DNA of 6,631 bases, taken from Planctomycetota bacterium (GTDB lineage: Bacteria > Planctomycetota > UBA8108 > UBA1146 > JAJFFE01). The position numbers and the translations under genes were made by a program. The stretch spans positions 1 through 6,631 of the forward strand of contig JAGQRC010000211.1 of NCBI GenBank assembly GCA_020425835.1, given 5' to 3'. The notes below the pieces were generated by a model. It was given only the letters and a program-made list of their open reading frames with translations. It did no database searches and was not told where the DNA came from. This document shows positions 1 through 5,856 of this stretch, piece by piece. The number at the start of each line of letters is the position of its first letter. The first letter of the stretch is position 1.

Positions 1-1
1 G

Positions 2-253
2 GGGTTCGAGCCGGTCGATGTGCGCAGCGGGTACAGCGGGAACTCGATCGGAGCCTACGTCGAGTTTCGCGATCGCACGGTCTGTTTCTTCGCCCGGTAC
101 CTGGCGCGGGGCACGAACAGCGTCAGCTATCGCCTTCGGGCCGAGATCCCCGGTCGCTTCGCTGCGTTGCCGACCCGAGCGACAGCGATGTACGCGCCGG
201 AGCTCCGAGCGAACTCCAGTGAGATCGAGCTGTCCGTGACCGATCCGCACTGA
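2..253 (+). CDS. alpha-2-macroglobulin-like protein, C-terminal end (5' truncated by window)
   Basis: This is the last 83 codons of a gene that enters from the left edge in frame 2 and stops at TGA 251-253. The visible residues read like the receptor-binding-type C-terminal domain of bacterial alpha-2-macroglobulins: an [11 protein letters not shown] stretch, a [12 protein letters not shown] strand, then [18 protein letters not shown] and [11 protein letters not shown] near the end. In that family these form the terminal beta-sandwich. Bacterial alpha-2-macroglobulins are large periplasmic or membrane-anchored proteins thought to trap attacking proteases, often with a reactive thioester in the middle of the chain. 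The thioester region lies outside the window, so the protein cannot be classed as thioester-containing or not. The family call rests on recalled motif similarity. The reading frame and stop are seen directly. A GTG at 20 lies in frame but should be internal, because the family homology continues upstream of it. Confidence 0.75.
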   Translation, partial: GFEPVDVRSGYSGNSIGAYVEFRDRTVCFFARYLARGTNSVSYRLRAEIPGRFAALPTRATAMYAPELRANSSEIELSVTDPH

Positions 254-288
254 CGCGACGTCTCGGGATCGCGATGAGCATCGGACGG

Positions 289-324
289 GCGAGAGCGAGG
301 TCCACCTTCGGACCCCGCTCTCGC
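289..324 (+). terminator. Rho-independent-like terminator after the alpha-2-macroglobulin-like gene
   Basis: A perfect 9-bp arm (289-297 with 316-324) is followed, after one A/C mismatch, by a further 5-bp stem (299-303 with 310-314) and a 6-base loop (304-309). It begins 36 bases after the upstream stop codon. The bases that follow (TTCGTCTT) are only moderately T-rich, so the hairpin is stronger evidence than the tail. It should separate the upstream gene from the cytochrome gene. Confidence 0.65.
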
Positions 325-680
325 TTCGTCTTGGGATTCCTGACATGTCGTTCAGGATCTGCACGGCTTCCCAGACCTGCACACGTACGCTCCGCGTGGA
401 CGAGCATCTCCGCGGGGCGATGCCACTCTGGCCACGCTCCGCCAGGGGCGGCCGTCGGCGGCCTCGCAGGCACGAGGCGGTTCCACTCCCACTGACCGCC
501 GCCCAGATCATCACAATCGTTCGACGGTGCGAGAGCGACGGGACGAGCACCGATCGCGTCGACGTCGTCGGAGCACCGGCACGAAGTCTCCGGCACCGGC
601 GATATCTTTGCTTTTCCAACCGGTCTTCTCTGGAACGTCGATGCTCGGTGTGTGGGCTGATGGATGAAACTCAACGGGGT
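325..680. other. long intergenic leader region with no convincing gene
   Basis: This stretch between the terminator and the ribosome binding site of the cytochrome gene holds no ORF with recognisable protein character. The cytochrome frame stays open back to an ATG at 345, but the extra 117 residues are Arg/Ser-rich, resemble nothing I know, and would bury the obvious signal peptide. A minus-strand ORF across 123-674 overlaps the upstream gene and its terminator and looks like a compositional shadow. Two small signals are present: a direct repeat of GCACCGGC at 573-580 and 593-600 (20 bases apart), and a weak sigma-54-like GG-N10-GC arrangement at 598-611. The stretch around 601-640 is locally less GC-rich, as promoters often are. 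A promoter for the cytochrome gene probably lies in the last 100 bases, but I cannot place it firmly. Confidence 0.5.
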
Positions 681-688
681 GGGAGAGG
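681..688 (+). promoter_or_regulatory. ribosome binding site of the multiheme cytochrome gene
   Basis: The purine block GGGAGAGG sits 7 bases before ATG 696. It decides the start in favour of 696 over the far-upstream in-frame ATG at 345. It also rules out the out-of-frame ATG at 689, which directly abuts the block. Confidence 0.7.
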
Positions 689-695
689 ATGTGTG

Positions 696-3485
696 ATGGC
701 TCGATACCGTTTACTGCTCGGCAGTGTGGTGTTGTTGGTTCTTGGCCTCGCTTCGACAGCGCCGGCCCAGACGTTCATTCGCGGCGACGCGAACAACGAC
801 GGCATGGTCAATCTGGCCGACGCGATCGCGGTTCTGGGAACCCTGTTCCAAGGCGACCCGGCTCCCGATTGTGTATCGGCGTCCGACGTCAACGACGACG
901 GGGCGGTGGACGTGGCCGATCCGGTCTACCTGCTGTCCTATCTCTTTCAGAGCGGACCGATTATCCCTCCCCCGTTTCCCGCGGCGGGAACCGATCCGAC
1001 ACCCGACAGCCTCACGTGTGGCACCGTGGTGACCGGCACGATCACGATCAATACCGCTCAGTACATCGACAATAGCTCCCCCGTTCGCCTCCGAGTCGTC
1101 GGAACGACCGACACCGGCGCCGAAGTGACCGTTCTCGACGACGACTCCGGCTATCCGTTCGGCACCGTAATGCCGAGCCCGAGCGGCGACTGGCTGTTCG
1201 AGATCGATCACCCGCTCTTCGCACCGTGCGATGTTCGCGCGACGAGCGGCACGGCCATGGACACGCACGGGGTGACCGGCTTCCCCTCCACGAGCTGCGG
1301 CCCACCCGACAATTTCACACCGACTTGTAAGATCTTCCCACCCGCGTCGCCCATCGCCCTTGGGGTGCCGGTCGAGTTCACGGCAACGATCGACGATTTC
1401 GACGGCGGAATGCTCTTCTACACCTGGCACTTCGGCGGGGCCGATGACGTCAGCGTCCAGGGGATGGCGGCGGCCGGCTCGACGATCGTGGCGGACGCGG
1501 TCTACCCGTTCGGCAACCAGGCCTTCCGGGTGACCCTGACCGTGGACGATGCCGGCGGCTTGCGCGGGAGCGACCGGGTCTCCGTGTTGGTCGGGAGCTT
1601 CCCGAGTGTCGGTGGGCATCCCCCGGTCCCGCAGCAGCCGGTGCCGGGCGGACAGACCCACGTCGTTCTCGCCGTCAACGACCTCGGGATGCACTGTGCG
1701 GATACTCGGTCCGTCCCGTTCAGCATCCTCCCGCCGTTCAACGTGCTCAACGCGCAGGTCGTCCAGCGCGGCGATCCGCCAGCGTTGGTCGACGACACCC
1801 AGGTCTCGCTCGTCTACTCCGCCGCGTCCAATCCGAACGATGTCGTCGTGTTCGATCCGGCGTTCGAGCCGCTCTCGATCAACTCGACGAGCGTCAGCTA
1901 CCCGATCGGCGCCCCGGCCGACGCGGCCGAAGTCGGGAAGACCGACATGTGGGATCCGTTCGGCGTCTCGTCGTCGGTGGTCACCGAGCTCTTCGGCCTC
2001 GTCCTCGACCCGGACTTCGGGCTGCCGACGGTCCACAACCCGGGTGGCATCGGTCGCGCGATGCCGGGCGAAGCGAATCCCTACTTCGCCAACGATCCGA
2101 AGCCTTTCGGGATGTACCGCACGGATGCCAACTGGTTCACCGCCGAGGGAATCCCGATCACGTCGACCGACGACTTCGGTCGCATGAACGCCTATCCGTT
2201 GCTCCGCGTTCAGGCGATCTCCAATGCCACGGGCCAAGTGGTCGCCTCGACGGATGCGGTCGTCCCCGTCTCCATGGAGGTCGACTGTCGCGATTGTCAC
2301 CGCATGGGTGAGGTGGGCGCCGATCCGACGGCTCGACCGTCCGTGACCTTCCTCCCGCCGGACTTCGCCGATCCGGTCGCCGATGAGGGTTTCGCGAAGA
2401 TCAACATCCTGCGACTCCACGATTCGCTCCACGGCACGACGCTCGAAGCGGACAACCCGGTGCTCTGTGCGGGCTGCCACAACTCGTTCGCGCTCGAGGA
2501 TGCCACGGGCGGAGGCCTGGCCGGGGACCCGCTGCTGAACACCATGTCCGGCGCGATGCACGGTCACCACGGCCTTCTCACCATCGATGCGACGACCGGA
2601 ACGCTGGTCCGCGACGTCGCGGGCGATCCGGTCCTGCCCGTGATCCTCGGTGCGGGGCAAGCCCGCCTGATCGCCACCGATCCCACGGATCCGACGGTGA
2701 CGATGGAGTCGAACTGCTTCACGTGTCACCCGGGCCGAAGCACGCAGTGCTTCCGCGGCGCGATGTTCGACGCGGGACTCAAGTGCAGCAACTGCCACGG
2801 AGACATGCTCGCGACCGGGGCCGTGGTGTTCGGCGACTTCGATCACAACGGCATCTTCCGCGCTCGCTTGCCCTGGCGCGACGAGCCGCGTTGCGAGTCC
2901 TGTCACAAGGGCGATGCCGTCTCTCCGGGGGTGGCGACCATGACCGGGACGATCGCCTACAACCCGAGCGATCCCGCGGCGGTGGCGCTGCTCTCGCCGA
3001 ACAGCCGCTTCCGAGAGAGCCCCGGCCAGCTCTACCGCAACAGTCACGGACACGGTGGACTCATGTGCGAAGCGTGCCACGGCAGCCCGCACTCGATCTG
3101 GCCGAACCCCGATCCGCAGGCGAACGACAACGTGACGACGACCCAACTGCAGGGTCACTCCGGCACGCTGCTCGACTGCTTCGTCTGCCACACCCAAGGG
3201 TCGTGGCCGGCGGGCACGGACGGCGGTCCGCACGGCATGCACCCCGTCAACGACCCGGACTGGATCAAGTCCAGCGGCTCCGACCACGCCGACTTCGCCG
3301 AGAACGGGCCGGGCGATCAGTGTGCGCCGTGTCACGGGATCGATCACAAGGGAACGCGTCTCTCGGTGACCCCGGTCGATCGTGAACTCCGCGACGCCGA
3401 GGGCGTGCTCCGAGTCGTGGTGAAGGCGGGGCAGACCATCTCCTGTGACCTCTGCCACAGCCTGAGCACGAGCTTCGAGGACTGA
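696..3485 (+). CDS. secreted nonaheme c-type cytochrome with dockerin-like, Ig-like and PKD-like modules
   Basis: A 929-residue exported protein. Residues 1-24 are a signal peptide (hydrophobic core about 6-19, cleavage likely after APA at 22-24). Residues 30-86 hold two dockerin-type calcium loops, D31-N33-D35-G36-N39-D42 and D64-N66-D68-G69-D72-D75, each followed by a short LxxLF-type helix. Residues about 109-205 look like an Ig-like sandwich. Residues about 209-301 look like a PKD domain (YTWHFGG, then a FRVTLTVDDAGG strand). A segment from about 322 carries NDLGMHC (H333, C334), a motif I recall from large multiheme cytochromes. Nine CXXCH haem c sites begin at C531, C591, C674, C697, C733, C791, C828, C876 and C917, and several extra histidines (for example the MHGHH stretch) could be distal ligands. 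An extra non-haem Cys (C685) follows the third site. Nine covalent haems imply maturation in the periplasm and a role in electron transfer there or outside the cell. The donor and acceptor are unknown, and no membrane anchor is visible. The start at 696 is chosen for its Shine-Dalgarno block and signal peptide. Confidence 0.94.
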   Translation: MARYRLLLGSVVLLVLGLASTAPAQTFIRGDANNDGMVNLADAIAVLGTLFQGDPAPDCVSASDVNDDGAVDVADPVYLLSYLFQSGPIIPPPFPAAGTDPTPDSLTCGTVVTGTITINTAQYIDNSSPVRLRVVGTTDTGAEVTVLDDDSGYPFGTVMPSPSGDWLFEIDHPLFAPCDVRATSGTAMDTHGVTGFPSTSCGPPDNFTPTCKIFPPASPIALGVPVEFTATIDDFDGGMLFYTWHFGGADDVSVQGMAAAGSTIVADAVYPFGNQAFRVTLTVDDAGGLRGSDRVSVLVGSFPSVGGHPPVPQQPVPGGQTHVVLAVNDLGMHCADTRSVPFSILPPFNVLNAQVVQRGDPPALVDDTQVSLVYSAASNPNDVVVFDPAFEPLSINSTSVSYPIGAPADAAEVGKTDMWDPFGVSSSVVTELFGLVLDPDFGLPTVHNPGGIGRAMPGEANPYFANDPKPFGMYRTDANWFTAEGIPITSTDDFGRMNAYPLLRVQAISNATGQVVASTDAVVPVSMEVDCRDCHRMGEVGADPTARPSVTFLPPDFADPVADEGFAKINILRLHDSLHGTTLEADNPVLCAGCHNSFALEDATGGGLAGDPLLNTMSGAMHGHHGLLTIDATTGTLVRDVAGDPVLPVILGAGQARLIATDPTDPTVTMESNCFTCHPGRSTQCFRGAMFDAGLKCSNCHGDMLATGAVVFGDFDHNGIFRARLPWRDEPRCESCHKGDAVSPGVATMTGTIAYNPSDPAAVALLSPNSRFRESPGQLYRNSHGHGGLMCEACHGSPHSIWPNPDPQANDNVTTTQLQGHSGTLLDCFVCHTQGSWPAGTDGGPHGMHPVNDPDWIKSSGSDHADFAENGPGDQCAPCHGIDHKGTRLSVTPVDRELRDAEGVLRVVVKAGQTISCDLCHSLSTSFED

Positions 3486-3519
3486 GATCGCTCCGAGAGA
3501 GTCTCCTTACGGGAACGTC

Positions 3520-3552
3520 GAGGCGCCGTCCGGCTCTGCCGGGCGGCGCCTC
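3520..3552 (+). terminator. strong Rho-independent terminator after the cytochrome gene
   Basis: A 15-bp stem (3520-3534 with 3538-3552), with a single T-G wobble (3529/3543) and a TCT loop, starts 34 bases after the cytochrome stop codon. A T-rich stretch (TCTTCGTTT, 3553-3561) follows. This is the clearest terminator in the window and isolates the cytochrome transcript from the next gene. Confidence 0.85.
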
Positions 3553-3708
3553 TCTTCGTTTCGGTCGCTGTTGTGACCGCGAACAGCGTGTCGGCGTTGG
3601 GGACACGCCGCGCAGGGGTTCCGGCGCGAGCCCTCGATTCGCGGGCGTCTCGAGGCGTTCGACGCCGGCACACCGGGTGCCTCCATCCGTGGATCGATCC
3701 GCGAAACG

Positions 3709-3715
3709 AAGGAGG
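3709..3715 (+). promoter_or_regulatory. ribosome binding site of the secretin-N-domain gene
   Basis: AAGGAGG, a full-strength Shine-Dalgarno match, lies 4 bases before ATG 3720. It fixes the start there rather than at the in-frame upstream GTG/TTG-type starts reaching back to 3573. The spacing is a little short. Confidence 0.8.
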
Positions 3716-3719
3716 AACG

Positions 3720-4460
3720 ATGTCGCAGCGAAGGTGGTTGTGGGGGGGCGCGTTGGCCTTGGCCGTCGTCTGGGGTCTCGTCGCGTGGAGCGACGCGCAG
3801 GAGGGGCCGCGATCCTCGCGTCCTGCTCGTCGGCAGGGTGAGGTGGCGGAGGGTACGGTCGACGATGCCCGTGCGACCCGCGGCGCCATCCCGGTCCTCG
3901 ACGTGCTCCGATACCTCCAACTCAGCACCGGACAATCCGTCGTCTATCCGTCGGTCACCGAAGACCCCTACTTCCGACCCGACGCGAAGGTCCAGCTCCT
4001 CGGAGACATGGACCTGACCCCGTCGGTCGCGAAGTCGCTCCTCGTCGCCAACGGGTACCTGTTCTTCGAAGAGGTCAGTGGCGACACGGTGTTGTTGCAC
4101 GCACGGCACTCGAGCTCTCGGACATCTCCCGAGATTCCGCACTCCGGGCTGATCGTCGGCTCGGACGAGGACATCCCGGACGGGAGCCCCGGGGTCCTGA
4201 TCACCGCGTTCACCGAGCTTCGTCGCGGTGACGCGTCGACCGTGGTCCTGACCCTGCGCGAACTCCTCGGACTGCGCAGCGGCGCGGACAGCCTGCGGAT
4301 CGTGCCGGTCCAGAACCTGAACACGATCGTGGTCTCCGGCCGACGAGATCTCGTTCGCCACGTCCGACAGCTCATTCCCCATCTCGACCGTCCGTCGATC
4401 CGCGAGGCGGAGAAACGCGCGACGGAGGGAGGGAACCCCGCTGGCGACGCCCGTCAGTGA
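3720..4460 (+). CDS. exported protein with secretin N-domain-like folds, no secretin barrel
   Basis: A 246-residue protein. Residues 1-27 form a signal peptide or single N-terminal anchor (RRW, then a hydrophobic core at about 8-22, possible cleavage after SDA at 24-26). A low-complexity polar linker runs to about residue 53. Residues about 57-129 (IPVLDVLRYLQLSTGQ, then a KVQLLGDMDLTPSVAKSLL strand-helix and a final GDTVLLHARH strand) resemble the N0 or STN domain of secretins. Residues about 158-225 (VLITAFTELRRGDAS, LRELLG, NLNTIVVSGRRDLVRHVRQLI, HLDRP) resemble the Secretin_N (N1) domain, which in GspD/PilQ-type proteins stacks into periplasmic rings. The C-terminal outer-membrane barrel domain is absent: the chain ends about 20 residues after the second domain, in a charged tail. 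It may be a periplasmic accessory of a type II secretion or pilus system encoded elsewhere. The other possibility is that it has an unrelated regulatory role. The gene is flanked by hairpins on both sides and is probably monocistronic. Confidence 0.8.
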   Translation: MSQRRWLWGGALALAVVWGLVAWSDAQEGPRSSRPARRQGEVAEGTVDDARATRGAIPVLDVLRYLQLSTGQSVVYPSVTEDPYFRPDAKVQLLGDMDLTPSVAKSLLVANGYLFFEEVSGDTVLLHARHSSSRTSPEIPHSGLIVGSDEDIPDGSPGVLITAFTELRRGDASTVVLTLRELLGLRSGADSLRIVPVQNLNTIVVSGRRDLVRHVRQLIPHLDRPSIREAEKRATEGGNPAGDARQ

Positions 4461-4498
4461 CGGGACGTCGAGAGGCCGCGGAAGGGCTCGGCACGAGA

Positions 4499-4519
4499 CG
4501 CCGGCCGCTACGGCCGGCG
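4499..4519 (+). terminator. GC-rich hairpin after the secretin-N-domain gene
   Basis: A perfect 9-bp inverted repeat (4499-4507 with 4511-4519) with a CTA loop, 38 bases after the stop codon. No T-run follows, so on its own it is an imperfect terminator. It may act together with the second hairpin just downstream. Confidence 0.45.
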
Positions 4520-4528
4520 CGCGTGACC

Positions 4529-4555
4529 AGCCGGGCTTGCTCTTCGAGCCCGGCT
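4529..4555 (+). terminator. second tandem hairpin, between the secretin-N gene and the S1 gene
   Basis: A perfect 9-bp stem (4529-4537 with 4547-4555) extends by a T-G wobble and a G-C pair around a CTCTT loop. It ends 16 bases before the S1-domain gene start at 4572. It could finish the upstream transcript. If the S1 promoter lies upstream of it, it would instead be a structured leader element next to the start codon. The tail (TCGCTC) is weakly T-rich. Confidence 0.5.
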
Positions 4556-4571
4556 TCGCTCAACTGTGGTC

Positions 4572-5660
4572 ATGTCCAACAAACCCCGCAATCTCGACGA
4601 CGACGCGCGCGACCAAGCCAACATCAGCGATGCCGAGCTCGATGCTCTCCTCGCCGGCTCGCTCGGCGGCGCCGCGGCCGGACGGGAGGCGACCGAGCTC
4701 GAACCCGGTGAAGAGGTCGAGGGGGTCGTCATCGGCGCCGACGAGGAGAGCGTGATCCTCGAGTTCGGCAAGAACTCCGGCGCGATCCCGCTCTCCGAGT
4801 TCCACGGTCCGGCGCCCGAACCGGGGACTCGGGTCAAGGCGACCTATCGACGCTTCGACGCGGCGCGCGGCATGGCCTCGTTGTCGGTTTCCGAGGTCTT
4901 GCGGGATCTCTTCTGGCGAGAGGCGCGCGTCGGCATGATCGTCGAGGGTCGCGTCATCGACGTCAACAAGGGTGGACTGGTCCTCCTGGTCAAGAACGAG
5001 CGCGCGTTCATGCCGATCTCCCAGATCGACATCGACCACGTCGAGGATCCCGCCGAGTTCCGCGACCAGATCCTCGAGTGTGAGATCACCGCGATCGACC
5101 ACGACCGTGCCGAGCTGGTCGTCAGTCGAAAGAAGCTGCTTCGCGAGCGCGAGGCCGAGCGTCGTCAGAGTGCGATCCACTCCTTCGAGATCGGCCAGCG
5201 CGTGGACGGCATCGTCCGACGAGTGAACGAGCACGGTGCCTTCATCGATGTCGGAGGCATGGACGGGCTGCTCCACTCGTCCAAGCTGCGTCGATCGCGG
5301 GATGTGCTCGGCGACGGCCCGTCGGTCGGAGACACGCTCCGAGTGGAGATCATCCACATCGATCCCGAGCAGGGGCGGATCGGACTCGATCTCGTCCGCG
5401 AGTTCGATCCCGGTGCGTCGTCCACCGCGGCCTCGAACGCTCCCGCGATCGAGTTGGTCGTCGGGGAGTCGGTCACCGGAATGGTCTCCCGGGTCCGCGA
5501 CGAGGGCGCCTACCTCTTCCTCGACGACGGCGTCGAGGGCTTCATCCCGGTCGCGGAGCTGCGCGCGGATCCGCTCCGGTCCGGAAACGTCGTCACCGCC
5601 GAGGTCGTGTCCTACGACGCGGGACGGCGCAGCGCGGTGTTGCGGCGCAAGCCCTCGTAG
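4572..5660 (+). CDS. four-domain S1 RNA-binding protein (ribosomal protein S1-like)
   Basis: A 362-residue cytoplasmic protein with four S1 (OB-fold) RNA-binding domains after an acidic N-terminal tail. The domains lie at about residues 45-106, 119-190, 206-275 and 296-358. Domain 2 carries the VNKGGLVLLV and FMPISQID pattern and ends in VVSRKKLLRERE, as in bacterial S1 proteins. Domain 3 has the best consensus (VNEHGAFIDVGGMDGLLH). Domains 1 and 4 are more divergent. Ribosomal protein S1 helps mRNA bind the 30S subunit; the E. coli form has six such domains and some bacteria have about four. This could be the organism's S1, or a shorter paralogue acting in RNA handling; one window cannot decide, so no symbol is given. 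ATG 4572 is preferred over GTG 4566. Neither has a recognisable Shine-Dalgarno sequence, unlike the genes on either side. A linker at about 279-293 is rich in Ala and Ser. Confidence 0.92.
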   Translation: MSNKPRNLDDDARDQANISDAELDALLAGSLGGAAAGREATELEPGEEVEGVVIGADEESVILEFGKNSGAIPLSEFHGPAPEPGTRVKATYRRFDAARGMASLSVSEVLRDLFWREARVGMIVEGRVIDVNKGGLVLLVKNERAFMPISQIDIDHVEDPAEFRDQILECEITAIDHDRAELVVSRKKLLREREAERRQSAIHSFEIGQRVDGIVRRVNEHGAFIDVGGMDGLLHSSKLRRSRDVLGDGPSVGDTLRVEIIHIDPEQGRIGLDLVREFDPGASSTAASNAPAIELVVGESVTGMVSRVRDEGAYLFLDDGVEGFIPVAELRADPLRSGNVVTAEVVSYDAGRRSAVLRRKPS

Positions 5661-5710
5661 CGCGGCAGCGAGTCGGCGTCGTCCGCGATGGGCCGCACCG
5701 ACCCACCCAC

Positions 5711-5737
5711 TCCGGCGAGATCGAGCTCCCCGCCGGA
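5711..5737 (+). other. weak hairpin downstream of the S1 gene
   Basis: A 7-bp inverted repeat (TCCGGCG at 5711-5717 with its complement at 5731-5737) encloses a 13-base loop with little further pairing. No T-run follows. In DNA this GC-rich, a repeat of this size can occur by chance, so it is recorded only as a possible RNA structure. Confidence 0.25.
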
Positions 5738-5794
5738 ATGCAGTTCTCCGGGAAGCTTCTCGGACCGAAAACGACTCCACGTGTGAACCCGTGT

Positions 5795-5835
5795 CGGCGC
5801 GGTCGAGGCGGGTGCCCGCCGTCGCGCCGGGTTTT
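5795..5835 (+). terminator. compound hairpin with T-run upstream of the second dockerin-like gene
   Basis: An outer 7-bp stem (5795-5801 with 5823-5829) closes over an inner 5-bp hairpin (5807-5811 with 5816-5820), with a 5-by-2 internal loop between them. GGTTTT follows immediately (5830-5835). This is the usual form of an intrinsic terminator. It lies 134 bases after the S1 stop and only 22 bases before ATG 5857. It is therefore either the end of the S1 transcript or an attenuator in the leader of the next gene. Confidence 0.55.
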
Positions 5836-5854
5836 CCTTCGACGAAGGGCGGAG
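5836..5854 (+). promoter_or_regulatory. ribosome binding region of the second dockerin-like gene, partly in a small hairpin
   Basis: The purine stretch GAAGGGCGGAG (5844-5854) precedes ATG 5857. Its first half, GAAGG, can pair with CCTTC at 5836-5840 across a GAC loop, forming a 5-bp hairpin. This could modestly mask the ribosome binding site. The GGAG at 5851-5854 stays free but is only 2 bases from the start codon. Confidence 0.4.
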
Positions 5855-5856
5855 TC

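Noticed and set aside
123..674. A 183-codon minus-strand frame in the long intergenic gap
   Set aside because: It overlaps the end of the alpha-2-macroglobulin-like gene and its terminator hairpin, has low-complexity Arg/Pro-rich content, and has no clear ribosome binding site. I treat it as a compositional artefact.
345..695. An N-terminal extension of the cytochrome from ATG 345
   Set aside because: The 117 extra residues look non-coding, and they would place the signal peptide inside the protein. ATG 696 has a well-spaced Shine-Dalgarno block.
711..3458. A 915-codon open frame on the minus strand opposite the cytochrome gene
   Set aside because: Its translation is dominated by Arg, Val, His, Gly and Asp without any domain pattern, as expected from the antisense of a GC-rich gene with strong third-position bias. 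The + strand frame carries a signal peptide, two calcium loops and nine CXXCH motifs.
3691..3700. The perfect palindrome GGATCGATCC upstream of the secretin-N gene
   Set aside because: A 10-base palindrome built on GATC/CGAT words is common in this composition. I found no second copy nearby to suggest an operator.
5236..5856. An upstream extension of the last gene within the S1 gene
   Set aside because: The frame is Arg/Ser-rich and overlaps the S1 coding region out of frame. The signal peptide begins at ATG 5857.
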